Assembly (NCBI GenBank): GCA_947173485.1 | Contig: CAMWFH010000018.1 | Coordinates: 1 to 51,883 of the forward strand | DNA from: an uncultured Clostridia bacterium | GTDB taxonomy: Bacteria; Bacillota; Clostridia; Oscillospirales; Oscillospiraceae | Length of the DNA: 51,883 nucleotides | Direction: 5' to 3' | In this document: positions 1 through 8,166 of the stretch, piece after piece | How the letters are laid out: every line of letters starts with the position of its first letter | Numbering within the stretch: position 1 is the stretch's first letter | Made by a program: the position numbers and the translations under genes | The notes under the pieces: generated by a model | Seen by the model: only the letters and a program-made list of their open reading frames with translations | The model's database searches: none | What the model was told of the DNA's origin: nothing

Positions 1-1
1 C

Positions 2-364
2 GAGGACAAGGGCGCGGCCCAGCTCATGGGCATCAACGTCAACGCCACCATCTCCCTGACCTTCGCCATCGGCTCCGCCCTGGCGGCGGTGGCGGGGGTG
101 CTGCTCTGCTCCTTCACCACCTCCCTGATGCCCACCACCGGCTCCATGCCCGGCATCAAGGCCTTCACCGCCGCGGTGTTCGGGGGCATCGGCTCCATCC
201 CCGGGGCCTTCCTGGGGGGCATCCTCCTAGGGGTCATCGAGTCCCTGGCCAAGGCCTATATCTCCACCCAGCTGGCCAACGCCATCCTGTTCGCCGTGCT
301 GATCGTGATCCTGCTGATCAAGCCCACGGGGCTGCTGGGCAAGTATGTGCCGGAAAAGGTGTAA
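2..364 (+). CDS. livH: Branched-chain amino acid ABC transporter permease LivH (C-terminal part)
   Basis: This is the last 120 residues of an inner-membrane permease of the LivH family; the start lies left of the window. LivH pairs with LivM to form the channel of the leucine/isoleucine/valine importer. The visible part begins with the family-typical stretch EDKGAAQLMGINVN, followed by hydrophobic helices and the glycine-rich turn FGGIGSIPGAFLGG, which is highly typical of LivH and LivM C-termini. It ends in a short basic tail. livM starts 9 bases after the stop, and livG and livF follow, so this is one operon. The binding-protein gene (livJ/livK) is not in view and may lie upstream. The assignment rests on family resemblance and gene order. 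Confidence 0.93.
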   Translation, partial: EDKGAAQLMGINVNATISLTFAIGSALAAVAGVLLCSFTTSLMPTTGSMPGIKAFTAAVFGGIGSIPGAFLGGILLGVIESLAKAYISTQLANAILFAVLIVILLIKPTGLLGKYVPEKV

Positions 365-373
365 GGTGACGGT

Positions 374-1483
374 ATGAAAGGTTTATTTGGAAAGATCCAC
401 GGTCTCAAGCGGACCACCAAGGTGGACTTCGCCACCTATGCCGGCGTCACTATCGCCTTCCTGGCCGTCACGGCCCTGCGCAGCGGGGGCCATCTCTCCC
501 GGTCCCTCACCGGTATGCTGGTGCCGATCTGCTGCTATATCGCTATGGCGGTCTCCCTGAACCTGACCGTGGGCATCCTGGGCGAGCTGAGCCTGGGCCA
601 TGCCGGGTTCATGAGCGTGGGGGCCTTCTCCGGCGTCATCGCTGCCCAGTCCCTGCAAAACGTGATCCCCTTCGCGCCCCTCCGGCTGGCGGTGGCCCTG
701 ATCATCGGGGCTATCTTCGCCGGCATCGTGGGGGCCCTGGTGGGCGTGCCGGTGCTGCGGCTCCGGGGGGACTACCTGGCCATCGTCACCCTGGCCTTTG
801 GCGAGATCATCAAGGAGCTGATCAACTGCCTCCTGGTGGGCTGTGACAGCAAGGGGCTCCACATCCTCTTCAACGTCAAGGGCAGCCTGTCCATCGCCGA
901 CTTGAATATGGGCCCGGAGGGCTTTGCCATCATCAAGGGGGCCCAGGGGGCCACCGGTACCCAGACCATCGCCACCTTCACCGCCGGGTATATCCTGGTG
1001 ATGGTCACCCTGGTGGTGGTGCTGAACCTGGTCCGCTCCCGGGCTGGCCGGGCCATCATGGCCCTGCGGGACAACCGGATCGCCGCCGAGAGCGTGGGAC
1101 TCAACGTGACCAAGTATAAGATGATGGCCTTCGTGATCTCCGCCGCCTTGGCGGGGGCCGCCGGGGCCTTGTACGGCCTGAACTACTCCAACCTGGCCGC
1201 CAGCAAATTCAGCTTCGATACCTCCATCCTGGTGCTGCTCTATGTGGTGCTGGGGGGCCTGGGCAACATCTGGGGCTCCGTGATCGCCGCCGCCGTGCTG
1301 TATATCCTGCCGGAGGCCCTCCGTGAGTTCGCTGACTACCGGATGCTGATCTACGCCATCATCCTGATCCTGGTGATGTTGATCACCAACAATCCTCTGC
1401 TGACCGACTTCTTCGACCAGCTGAAAAAACGGATCGCCTTTTATCTGCGGGGCTTCGGCCAGAAAGGGAGGGCTGGGAAATGA
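374..1483 (+). CDS. livM: Branched-chain amino acid ABC transporter permease LivM
   Basis: A 369-residue polytopic membrane protein, the second permease of the Liv importer. It has about nine to ten hydrophobic segments. The family block VPVLRLRGDYLAIVTLAFGE lies near residues 120-140. A second conserved block, RDNRIAAESVGLNV, near 230-245 is the cytoplasmic loop thought to dock the ATPases. The C-terminal GGLGNIWGSVI turn is also typical. An AAGGTGA ribosome site sits just before the ATG. The stop overlaps the start of livG (ATGA), which suggests translational coupling. The length is normal for LivM. A long open frame on the opposite strand is treated as a shadow. Confidence 0.95.
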   Translation: MKGLFGKIHGLKRTTKVDFATYAGVTIAFLAVTALRSGGHLSRSLTGMLVPICCYIAMAVSLNLTVGILGELSLGHAGFMSVGAFSGVIAAQSLQNVIPFAPLRLAVALIIGAIFAGIVGALVGVPVLRLRGDYLAIVTLAFGEIIKELINCLLVGCDSKGLHILFNVKGSLSIADLNMGPEGFAIIKGAQGATGTQTIATFTAGYILVMVTLVVVLNLVRSRAGRAIMALRDNRIAAESVGLNVTKYKMMAFVISAALAGAAGALYGLNYSNLAASKFSFDTSILVLLYVVLGGLGNIWGSVIAAAVLYILPEALREFADYRMLIYAIILILVMLITNNPLLTDFFDQLKKRIAFYLRGFGQKGRAGK

Positions 1484-2325
1484 AAGAGTATCCAAAGCCT
1501 AAGCTGGTACCGGTGCCCACCACCAACATCATCCCCGAACGGGATATCGGCAAGAGCCCCATCCTGGAGTGCCGCCACCTGGGCATCGACTTCGGCGGCC
1601 TCACCGCCGTGGGCGACTTCAATATGGCCATCGGCCGGACGGAGATCGCCGGCCTGATCGGCCCCAACGGCGCGGGGAAGACCACCGTGTTCAACCTTCT
1701 CACCAAGGTCTACCAGCCCACCCGGGGAACTATCCTCCTGGATGGCCAGGACACCCACTCCATGACCACCGCCCAGGTCAGCCGGGCGGGCATCGCCCGG
1801 ACCTTCCAGAACATCCGGCTGTTCAACAAGCTCAGCGTGGCGGACAACGTGAAGGTGGGCCTCCACAACCAGGTGGAGTATCCCCTGTGGGACGGCCTCT
1901 TCCGTCTTCCTCGCTACTGGCGGCAGGAGCGGGTAGCCCAGGAGCGGGCCATGGAGCTTTTGAGCATCTTCGATATGGAGGGCGTGGCCAACACCCCTGC
2001 CGGCAGCCTGCCCTACGGCGCCCAGCGCCGGCTGGAGATCGTCCGGGCCCTGGCCACCGGGCCCAGCCTGCTGCTCCTGGATGAGCCGGCGGCGGGCATG
2101 AACCCCTCGGAGACGGCGGAGCTGATGGACAACATCGTGAAGATCCGGGACACCTTCGGTATCGCCATCATGCTGATCGAGCACGATATGAACCTGGTGA
2201 TGAACATCTGCGAGGGCATCTGCGTGCTGAACTTCGGCCAGATCATCGCCAAGGGCACCCCGGAGGAGATCCAAGCCGACCCGGCGGTGATCGAGGCCTA
2301 TCTGGGCAAGCGGAAGGAGGCGTGA
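1480..2325 (+). CDS. livG: Branched-chain amino acid ABC transporter ATP-binding protein LivG
   Basis: A 281-residue cytoplasmic ABC ATPase that powers the Liv importer. Walker A is GPNGAGKTT at about residues 61-69. The signature appears as LPYGAQRR near 178, a known LivG variation on LSGGQ. Walker B with LLLLDEPAAGMNP is near 197-209, and the switch histidine is in IEHDMNLVM. About 25 residues precede the first beta strand (YPKPKLVPVPTTNIIPERD), longer than in most LivG proteins. The start is set by GGGAGG eight bases upstream and by the ATGA overlap with livM. It partners LivF, encoded directly downstream. Confidence 0.95.
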   Translation: MKEYPKPKLVPVPTTNIIPERDIGKSPILECRHLGIDFGGLTAVGDFNMAIGRTEIAGLIGPNGAGKTTVFNLLTKVYQPTRGTILLDGQDTHSMTTAQVSRAGIARTFQNIRLFNKLSVADNVKVGLHNQVEYPLWDGLFRLPRYWRQERVAQERAMELLSIFDMEGVANTPAGSLPYGAQRRLEIVRALATGPSLLLLDEPAAGMNPSETAELMDNIVKIRDTFGIAIMLIEHDMNLVMNICEGICVLNFGQIIAKGTPEEIQADPAVIEAYLGKRKEA

Positions 2326-2327
2326 CC

Positions 2328-3035
2328 ATGGCGCTGCTGAAGGTCGAGAACATCCATGTGTACTACGGCAGCATCCACGCTGTCAAGGGCGTCTCCTTCG
2401 AGGTCAACGAGGGGGAGATCGTCACGCTGATCGGGGCCAACGGCGCGGGGAAGTCCACAGTGCTGCACACTGTGTCCGGCCTGCTCCATCCCCGGTCCGG
2501 CTCCGTGCATTTCCAGGACAAGGAGCTGCGGGGGGTGCCGCCCCACAAGATCGTGGAGCGGGGCCTGGCCCAGGTGCCGGAGGGGCGGCGGATCTTCCTC
2601 CAGATGACCGTGGAGGAGAATTTGGAGATGGGGGCGTTCACCCAGTCCAATAGCACCATCGCCCCCGGTATCGCCGATGTCTATAAGCGCTTCCCCCGGC
2701 TGGAGGAGCGGCGGCGGCAGATCGCCGGCACCCTCTCCGGCGGCGAGCAGCAGATGCTGGCCATGGGCCGGGCGCTGATGAGCAAGCCCAAGCTCCTGAT
2801 GCTGGACGAGCCGTCTATGGGCTTGGCGCCCATCCTGGTGGACCAGATCTTCGACATCATCAAGGAGCTCCACGCCGCGGGCACCACCATCCTGCTGGTG
2901 GAGCAGAACGCCCAGGCGGCGCTGTCTATCGCCCAGCGGGGCTATGTGCTGGAGACGGGCAAGATCGTCACCTCCGGCACCGGCAGCGAGCTGCTCAGCG
3001 ACGAGAGCGTGAAGAAAGCCTATCTTGGCGGATGA
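2328..3035 (+). CDS. livF: Branched-chain amino acid ABC transporter ATP-binding protein LivF
   Basis: A 235-residue ABC ATPase, the LivF partner of LivG. Walker A is GANGAGKST at about residues 37-45. The family motif AQVPEGRRIF follows in the Q-loop region. The signature LSGGEQQML is near 137, and Walker B LLMLDEPSMGLAP is near 158-170. The ATG at 2328 is preferred over an in-frame GTG at 2322, because the AGGAGG at 2315-2320 is seven bases from the ATG but almost touches the GTG. It is the last gene of the liv operon; a strong hairpin follows directly. The substrate range (Leu/Ile/Val or related amides) cannot be told from the ATPase. Confidence 0.95.
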   Translation: MALLKVENIHVYYGSIHAVKGVSFEVNEGEIVTLIGANGAGKSTVLHTVSGLLHPRSGSVHFQDKELRGVPPHKIVERGLAQVPEGRRIFLQMTVEENLEMGAFTQSNSTIAPGIADVYKRFPRLEERRRQIAGTLSGGEQQMLAMGRALMSKPKLLMLDEPSMGLAPILVDQIFDIIKELHAAGTTILLVEQNAQAALSIAQRGYVLETGKIVTSGTGSELLSDESVKKAYLGG

Positions 3036-3039
3036 AAAA

Positions 3040-3068
3040 GCGGGGGAGGACGGCGCGTCCTCCCCCGC
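3040..3068. terminator. Bidirectional intrinsic terminator between livF and the NrdD-like gene
   Basis: A perfect 13-bp stem (GCGGGGGAGGACG, loop GCG, CGTCCTCCCCCGC). On the plus strand TGTCTATTTTTG follows; on the minus strand CTTTTTCATC follows. It can therefore end the liv operon and the convergent small gene that stops at 3089. Confidence 0.9.
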
Positions 3069-3088
3069 TGTCTATTTTTGTGCCCCTC

Positions 3089-3355
3089 TTACGCCACGGT
3101 GTGCTTGACCCGCAGGGCCTCCTCCGCGGTCTTGGCGTCGTTCCAGCGGTCCATGTCCCCCACCAGGTAGCCTGTGATCCGCCGGATGCGGCTGAACTTC
3201 TCGGGACGGAGGACATACTCCAGGTCCACATAGTCCCCGTCCACATGGATATGCAGCGCCTCCACCGTTCCGTGGGGATGGCGCGTATTGGCCCGGGCCA
3301 CATAGGCGTCCTGCTCCGCCTGGGAGATGGTCCCGCCTGTTACATCGACACGCAT
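3089..3355 (-). CDS. Small NrdD-like protein with a glycyl-radical-type C-terminal motif
   Basis: An 88-residue protein. Its C-terminal half resembles the very end of class III (anaerobic) ribonucleotide reductase NrdD. It carries RRITGYLVG, comparable to the RxCGYL loop that holds the glycyl radical, followed by RWNDAKTAEE and a final RVKH, also an NrdD-like order. The reductase barrel, catalytic cysteines and zinc-binding CxxC pairs are absent, so it cannot be a complete enzyme. The N-terminal half is short and mixed alpha/beta. The start is supported by AGGAGG seven bases upstream and by a strong divergent promoter. Short proteins of this kind are often annotated as anaerobic ribonucleoside-triphosphate reductase. 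The role is unknown; a spare glycyl-radical domain, like GrcA for pyruvate formate-lyase, is my inference. Confidence 0.7.
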   Translation of the reverse strand: MRVDVTGGTISQAEQDAYVARANTRHPHGTVEALHIHVDGDYVDLEYVLRPEKFSRIRRITGYLVGDMDRWNDAKTAEEALRVKHTVA

Positions 3356-3418
3356 CGTTCTGCCTCCTGTTTCTTCTGTAAGATGGAGGGCGGTGTCCGC
3401 TCTCCCTTTGTGGAAAAC

Positions 3419-3447
3419 AGTATATCATGTGTCTGGGGAGCTGTCAA
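3419..3447 (-). promoter_or_regulatory. Promoter of the NrdD-like gene
   Basis: Read on the minus strand: TTGACA (3447-3442), a 17-bp spacer and TATACT (3424-3419). This is close to the sigma-A consensus and lies about 65 bp before the start codon. Confidence 0.75.
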
Positions 3448-3521
3448 GGGACTATATATTGATATTTGCCCCAGGGGCCAGAAAAAATCTGGCGAGTTTT
3501 GCTTTTGGAAATTGACGTTGG

Positions 3522-3550
3522 GGCAAAGCTGTGGTACTATAACGGTGTTG
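3522..3550 (+). promoter_or_regulatory. Promoter of nfnA-nfnB
   Basis: TTGACG (3522-3527), a 17-bp spacer and TACTAT (3545-3550), about 45 bp before the nfnA ATG. It is divergent from the promoter of the small NrdD-like gene. Confidence 0.7.
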
Positions 3551-3594
3551 GATATCCTCCCGCAAGGGATCAAAGCGCAGAAAGGGAAAATACG

Positions 3595-4437
3595 ATGTAT
3601 CGAATTGTCAAAAAAAGAGTATTGAACCCCACCGTGACCATGATGGAGGTGGAGGCCCCCGCCGTAGCCCGGAAGTGCGAGCCGGGGCAGTTCATCATCC
3701 TCCGGGTGGATGAGGACGGCGAGCGCATCCCCCTGACCATCGCCGCCTACGACCGGGAAAAGGGCACCGTCTCCATCATCTTCCAGATCGTGGGCGCCAC
3801 CACCGAGAAGCTGAACCACAAGGAGGAGGGCGAGTACCTCCAGGACTTCGTAGGTCCCCTGGGCAAGGCCACCGAGACCGAGGGCCTGAAGCGGGTAGCC
3901 GTGGTCGGCGGCGGCGTGGGCACCGCCATCGCCTACCCCGTGGCCAAGAAGCTCCATGACGTGGGCTGCCATGTGGACCTGATCGTGGGCTTCCGCAACA
4001 AGGACCTCATCATCCTCAAGGAGGAGTTCGAGGCCGCCAGCACCAACCTCATCATCGGCACCGACGACGGGTCCTACGGCAAGAAGGCCCTGGTGACGGA
4101 CCTCCTCAAGGAGCAGATCGAGGCCGGGGTGCACTATGACCGGGTCATCGCCATCGGCCCTGTCATCATGATGAAGTTCGTCTGCCCGCTGACCAAGGAG
4201 TACAACATCCCCACCGTGGTCAGCATGAACCCCATCATGATCGACGGCACCGGCATGTGCGGCGGCTGCCGGCTCAGCGTGGGCGGCGAGACCAAGTTCG
4301 CCTGCGTGGACGGCCCGGAGTTCGACGGCCATCTGGTGGACTTCGATGAGGCCATGGCCCGCGGCGCTATGTACCGGGACTTCGAGCTCCATGCCCGGGA
4401 AGAGACGTGCAATCTGTTCAAGCAGGAGGTAAAGTAA
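3595..4437 (+). CDS. nfnA: NfnA-type FAD/[2Fe-2S] subunit (sulfide dehydrogenase/ferredoxin-NADP reductase family)
   Basis: A 280-residue flavoprotein of the dihydroorotate dehydrogenase electron-transfer/NfnA family. The FAD-binding motif RIPLTI is near residues 43-48. The nucleotide-binding motif VVGGGVGTAIA is near 102-112. The C-terminal iron-sulfur motif GTGMCGGCRLSV with a further cysteine in FACVDGPEFDGH would hold a [2Fe-2S] cluster. The start MYRIVKK is preferred over upstream in-frame codons because it matches the family N-terminus and follows GAAAGGGAAA. The next gene begins one base after the stop, and the pair matches NfnAB, the electron-bifurcating NADH-dependent reduced ferredoxin:NADP oxidoreductase. 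SudB or a GltA partner are alternative names for the same fold. Confidence 0.88.
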   Translation: MYRIVKKRVLNPTVTMMEVEAPAVARKCEPGQFIILRVDEDGERIPLTIAAYDREKGTVSIIFQIVGATTEKLNHKEEGEYLQDFVGPLGKATETEGLKRVAVVGGGVGTAIAYPVAKKLHDVGCHVDLIVGFRNKDLIILKEEFEAASTNLIIGTDDGSYGKKALVTDLLKEQIEAGVHYDRVIAIGPVIMMKFVCPLTKEYNIPTVVSMNPIMIDGTGMCGGCRLSVGGETKFACVDGPEFDGHLVDFDEAMARGAMYRDFELHAREETCNLFKQEVK

Positions 4438-4438
4438 A

Positions 4439-5860
4439 ATGGCCAATATGTGTCCGAACAAGAACCCCATGCCCCATCAGGACCCGGTGGTCCGGGCCGG
4501 CAACTTCCAGGAGGTGGCCCTTGGCTACACGAAGGAGCAGGCCATCGACGAGGCCCAGCGGTGCCTCCACTGCAAGAATATGCCCTGCGTCTCCGGCTGC
4601 CCGGTGCAGATCCGTATCCCCGACTTCATCGCCAAGGTGGCCGAGGGCGACTTCGAGGCCGCCTATCAGATCATCGCCCAGGACAGCGCCCTGCCCGCCG
4701 TCTGCGGCCGGGTCTGCCCCCAGGAGACCCAGTGTGAGAGCAAATGCGTCCGGGGCATCAAGCACGAGAGCGTGGGCATCGGCCGCCTGGAGCGGTTCGT
4801 GGCCGACTGGCACAACGCCAACGTGACCGAGCAGGCGGAGAAGCCCGCCTCCAACGGCCACAAGGTAGCCGTCATCGGCTCCGGCCCCTCCGGCCTCACC
4901 TGCGCCGGGGACCTGGCCCGGAAGGGGTACGAGGTCACCGTCTATGAGGCCCTGCACCTGGCCGGCGGCGTGCTGGTCTATGGTATCCCCGAGTTCCGTC
5001 TGCCCAAGTCCATCGTCCAGAAGGAAGTGGACGGGCTGAAGGCCCTGGGGGTGAAGATCGAGACCAACGTGGTCATCGGCCGGTCCATCACCATCGACGA
5101 GCTGATGGAGGAGTTCGGCTTCGAGGCCGTGTTCATCGGCTCCGGCGCCGGTCTGCCCATGTTTATGCACATCCCCGGGGAGAATCTGAAGGGCGTCTAC
5201 TCCGCCAACGAGTTCCTGACCCGGATCAACCTGATGAAGGCCTACCGGGAGGGCGCCGACACCCCCATCATGCCCCTGAAGGGCAAGAAGGTGGCCGTGG
5301 TGGGCGGCGGCAACGTGGCTATGGACGCCGCCCGCTGCTCCAAGCGCCTGGGCGCCGATGTGTACATCGTCTACCGCCGCTCCGAGGCCGAGCTGCCCGC
5401 CCGTGCCGAGGAGGTGGAGCACGCCAAGGAGGAGGGCATCATCTTCAAGACCCTCACCAACCCCACCGCCATCCTGGGGTACAATAACCCCGAGGACAAG
5501 CGGGACCCGAAGAACGGCTCCGTGGTGGGCCTCACCTGCGTGGAGATGGAGCTGGGCGAGCCCGACGCCTCCGGCCGCCGCCGTCCGATCGTCAAGGAGG
5601 GCAGCGAGTTCGAGATGGAGATGGACTGCGTCATCATGGCTCTGGGCACCAGCCCCAACCCCCTGATCAAGTCCACCACTAAGGGCTTGGAGATCAACAA
5701 GCGGGGCGGCATCATCGTCAATGAGGACGGCCTGACCAGCCGGGAGGCTGTCTACGCCGGCGGCGACGCCGTCACCGGCGCGGCCACCGTCATCCTGGCC
5801 ATGGGCGCGGGCAAGACCGCCGCCAAGGCCATCGACGAGTATCTGCTAGCGAAAAAATAA
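4439..5860 (+). CDS. nfnB: NfnB-type large subunit (GltA/glutamate synthase small-subunit family)
   Basis: A 473-residue FAD- and iron-sulfur-containing oxidoreductase. The N-terminal cysteine motifs CLHCKNMPCVSGCP (near residues 42-55) and CGRVCPQETQCESKC (near 89-103) match the two [4Fe-4S] clusters of this family. An FAD Rossmann motif VIGSGPSGLTCAGDLA is near 145. A second nucleotide-binding motif VAVVGGGNVAMDAAR is near 285. The C-terminal AGGDAVTGAATVILAMG is the FAD-contacting end. No glutamate synthase large subunit is near, and the NfnA-type partner is adjacent. I therefore favour an NfnAB transhydrogenase (ferredoxin/NADH/NADP) over glutamate synthase, but the sequence alone does not settle it. 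Confidence 0.88.
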   Translation: MANMCPNKNPMPHQDPVVRAGNFQEVALGYTKEQAIDEAQRCLHCKNMPCVSGCPVQIRIPDFIAKVAEGDFEAAYQIIAQDSALPAVCGRVCPQETQCESKCVRGIKHESVGIGRLERFVADWHNANVTEQAEKPASNGHKVAVIGSGPSGLTCAGDLARKGYEVTVYEALHLAGGVLVYGIPEFRLPKSIVQKEVDGLKALGVKIETNVVIGRSITIDELMEEFGFEAVFIGSGAGLPMFMHIPGENLKGVYSANEFLTRINLMKAYREGADTPIMPLKGKKVAVVGGGNVAMDAARCSKRLGADVYIVYRRSEAELPARAEEVEHAKEEGIIFKTLTNPTAILGYNNPEDKRDPKNGSVVGLTCVEMELGEPDASGRRRPIVKEGSEFEMEMDCVIMALGTSPNPLIKSTTKGLEINKRGGIIVNEDGLTSREAVYAGGDAVTGAATVILAMGAGKTAAKAIDEYLLAKK

Positions 5861-5893
5861 AGCGGGGCCCTCCGGGCCCGGTAGGATCTGTAC

Positions 5894-5927
5894 AGCGGAG
5901 GCGGGCTTCGGCCTGCCTCCGCTTTTT
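5894..5927 (+). terminator. Terminator of nfnAB
   Basis: A 13-bp stem (AGCGGAGGCGGGC, loop TTCG, GCCTGCCTCCGCT) with one G-T pair, running into TTTTT. A textbook intrinsic terminator 34 bp past the nfnB stop. Confidence 0.93.
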
Positions 5928-5960
5928 GCGCCCCATCGGCCTCCAGAGCGAAAAAGGGGC

Positions 5961-5989
5961 TTGCGAAACAGCTCGATCTGCGGTATGAT
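5961..5989 (+). promoter_or_regulatory. Promoter of the ArsR-family gene
   Basis: TTGCGA (5961-5966), a 17-bp spacer and TATGAT (5984-5989), about 40 bp before the TTG start. Confidence 0.6.
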
Positions 5990-6030
5990 CTTGCTAAAGG
6001 CAAAAATAGGAAGAAAGGGGAGAGCGCCTT

Positions 6031-6414
6031 TTGGATGAGATCAAACTGCCTCACCGCCACGGCGAGGGGGAGGATATCGCCCTGCTCCAGGCTCAGCTGG
6101 ACCGGGTGGACTATTTCCAGACCGTGGCGGAGGTGTTCAAGCAGCTGGACGACACCACCAGGATCCGGATCTTCTGGCTCCTATGCCACTGTGAGGAGTG
6201 CGTCCTCAATATCTCCGCCATGATGAAGATGTCCAGCCCGGCGGTGTCCCACCACCTCCGCTCCCTGAAGAACAGCGGCCTGCTCATCAGCCGCCGGGAG
6301 GGGAAGGAGGTCTACTACCGGTCGGCGGACACGCCCCAGAGCCGCCTGTTGCACCAGACGATCGAGCAGATCATGGAGATCGCCTGCCCGGAGCGGGCCC
6401 GCCAGGACGGCTGA
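6031..6414 (+). CDS. ArsR/SmtB-family metal-responsive repressor
   Basis: A 127-residue winged-helix regulator. The recognition region SSPAVSHHLRSLKNSGLL (near residues 70-87) and the wing RREGKEVYYR are typical of ArsR/SmtB/CzrA proteins. A cysteine/histidine cluster LCHCEECVL near residues 51-59 occupies the place of the ELCVCDL metal site, and an N-terminal HRHGEGED may add ligands. The start is TTG, chosen because AGGGGAG lies eight bases upstream; an ATG four bases later is out of frame. It converges on a ZIP metal transporter 19 bp away. Sensing of zinc, cadmium or a similar soft metal is likely but the metal is not determined. Confidence 0.85.
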   Translation: MDEIKLPHRHGEGEDIALLQAQLDRVDYFQTVAEVFKQLDDTTRIRIFWLLCHCEECVLNISAMMKMSSPAVSHHLRSLKNSGLLISRREGKEVYYRSADTPQSRLLHQTIEQIMEIACPERARQDG

Positions 6415-6433
6415 CGAGATGGCTGACAGGAGA

Positions 6434-7213
6434 CTATCTTAGTATCACGTCCAGCGCCAGCATCAGGGTGAACCCCACTGTGAAGGACAAGGTCCCCAGT
6501 TTGGACCGTTCCCCGGCGGAGGCCACCGGGATCAGCTCCTCCACGACCACATAGAGCATGGCCCCCGCGGCGAAGCTGAGCAGATAGGGCAGGGCGGGCA
6601 GGACCAGCCCCGCCGCCCAGATGGTCAGCACCGCCGCCAGCGGTTCCGCCGCGCCGGACAGCGCGCCCCAGAGGAACGCCCGCCCCCGTCCTATGCCCGC
6701 TTCCCGCAGGGGGATGGAGATGATGGCCCCCTCCGGGAAGTTCTGGATGGCGATGCCGGCGGACAGCGCCAGCGCCCCGGCCACGCTGATCGACTCCTCC
6801 CCGGCCAGCCACCCCGCCAGCACCACACCCACCGCCATGCCCTCCGGGATGTTGTGGAGGGTGACGGCCAGCACCAGCATGGTCGTCCGCTTCAGATGGC
6901 TGTAGGGCCCCTCCGGCCGGGCGCCGTTCTGGTGCAGATGGGGGATGGTCTTATCCAGCGCCAGCAAAAACAGGACTCCCAGCCACGCCCCTGCTACTGC
7001 CGGGAAAAAGGCCCACCGGCCCTGGTCCGCCGCTTGCTCCAGGGCGGGGAGGAGCAGGCTCCAGACAGACGCCGCTACCATGACCCCTGCCGCGAAGCCG
7101 GTCAGCATCCGTAAGAGCCGCTCGTGGAGCGCGCCGCGGACGAAAAAGACGCAGGCCGCGCCTAGGGCCGTGCCGCAGAATGGGAGCAGGATCTCCTGTA
7201 TCACTTCTGACAT
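6434..7213 (-). CDS. ZIP-family metal ion transporter (ZupT/GufA-like)
   Basis: A 259-residue membrane protein with about eight hydrophobic segments. The two ZIP signature helices are present: HNIPEGMAVGVVLAG (around residues 130-144) and NFPEGAIISIPL (around 170-181). Their histidine, asparagine and glutamate residues line the metal path. A third acidic motif, EELIP, is near 225. The family moves zinc, iron, manganese or related ions into the cytosol. GGAGG eight bases before the ATG supports the start. It is convergent with an ArsR-type sensor, which suggests linked metal homeostasis although the two genes have separate promoters. The specific metal is unknown. Confidence 0.9.
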   Translation of the reverse strand: MSEVIQEILLPFCGTALGAACVFFVRGALHERLLRMLTGFAAGVMVAASVWSLLLPALEQAADQGRWAFFPAVAGAWLGVLFLLALDKTIPHLHQNGARPEGPYSHLKRTTMLVLAVTLHNIPEGMAVGVVLAGWLAGEESISVAGALALSAGIAIQNFPEGAIISIPLREAGIGRGRAFLWGALSGAAEPLAAVLTIWAAGLVLPALPYLLSFAAGAMLYVVVEELIPVASAGERSKLGTLSFTVGFTLMLALDVILR

Positions 7214-7261
7214 CTCATATCCTCCAGTTACCGATATACCAATAAAGGGATAGAAACAGCA

Positions 7262-7299
7262 AAAAAGCCGTCCCTATAAGGATGGCCTTAAAGGGACGG
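7262..7299 (-). terminator. Terminator of the GntR-family gene
   Basis: 14-bp arms with one mismatch (CCGTCCCTATAAGG, loop ATGG, CCTTAAAGGGACGG). Read on the minus strand, CTTTTTTGCTG follows the stem. It ends transcription from the GntR gene that stops at 7363. Confidence 0.85.
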
Positions 7300-7362
7300 T
7301 CCTTTGCACCGGGACGGTGAGATTTTTGCGTTTTTTATTGGGAGCGCCGGCGGGGGCCGGCG

Positions 7363-8130
7363 TCACGCCCCGTCTTTCGTGTAGGGCGTGGCGTTATGGG
7401 GGTCGATCATCGCCAGATAGTACGCCTGGCAGGCGTCGGGATCACGCTGCTCGATGGCATGGTAGATATCCCAATGCCCCCGTACGCTGCCGGCGCCCTG
7501 GTCGGCGACTAAGAACGGGAGGCGGATCTTGGAGTTCTGTACGATCTGCTCCAGGATGGCCGGCTTGGCAACGGCGAAGGCGTAGACCAGCAGGTCGTTG
7601 TGGGACATGGCGCAGATCTGCTCATGGAAAGCTATATCCGCATGGTCCAGCCGGTCGCAGGCGGCCTTTAGGGCGGGTGACTGGGGGCCCTCCGCCTCCA
7701 AAAGGCGGAAGTAGGCGGCGTTCGCCTGCTCATATTGGAGGCAGCGCTCTTTCAGCTGGCGAAGGTCCTCCTCTGTGCGCTTCTGGATGGCCAGCCGGGC
7801 ACATTCGATCTCAAAGACCCGGCGGAACTCGGAGACATCCTCCAGCAGCTTGGGGGTCATATAGAACTCGGAGACATCCTTGATATGCTGCCCCAGGTCG
7901 AAATGGCAGACGTAGGTGCCGTCTCCCACCCGGGTATCCAAGATGCCCAGGGCGTTCAGCCGCTGGAGCGCGATTCGGACGGTGAGGCGGTTGACGCCGA
8001 ACATCTCCGCCAGATCGCTCTCGGAGGGGATCTTTTGATAGTATTGCCAGGTCCCGTTGGAGATCATCGATTTCATCTTTTCGCAGACCAGATCGGCTGT
8101 TGACTTCTTTTTTATCTTCAGATCGTCCAT
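7363..8130 (-). CDS. GntR-family (FadR/FCD subfamily) transcriptional regulator
   Basis: A 255-residue one-component regulator. Residues about 10-75 form the GntR winged helix; IPSESDLAEMFGVNRLTVR is the classic helix-turn-helix and GVGDGTYV the wing. The rest is an all-helical FCD ligand domain. It carries the acid and histidine pattern of metal-bound FadR/VanR types: DHADIAFHEQI, then HNDLL, then GHWDIYHAI, and DPH near the C-terminus. It has its own promoter and terminator. It lies just downstream of a YfcC carrier and an M20 peptidase on the same strand, so it probably controls them in response to a small carboxylic or amino acid. No Shine-Dalgarno sits at the usual distance (GGAAAGGG is 15 bases away). 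Confidence 0.88.
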   Translation of the reverse strand: MDDLKIKKKSTADLVCEKMKSMISNGTWQYYQKIPSESDLAEMFGVNRLTVRIALQRLNALGILDTRVGDGTYVCHFDLGQHIKDVSEFYMTPKLLEDVSEFRRVFEIECARLAIQKRTEEDLRQLKERCLQYEQANAAYFRLLEAEGPQSPALKAACDRLDHADIAFHEQICAMSHNDLLVYAFAVAKPAILEQIVQNSKIRLPFLVADQGAGSVRGHWDIYHAIEQRDPDACQAYYLAMIDPHNATPYTKDGA

Positions 8131-8166
8131 TTTTATCGACCGGCACCCTTTCCTGCTGATGCCATC

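Noticed and set aside
383..1495. A 370-codon minus-strand frame opposite livM
   Set aside because: Its product is rich in His, Gln, Gly and Asp, typical of antisense reading of a GC-rich membrane protein gene, and livM is certain.
4439..5860. Glutamate synthase small subunit (GltD) as the main call
   Set aside because: There is no large subunit nearby and the upstream gene is a clear NfnA-type partner. Kept as an alternative only.
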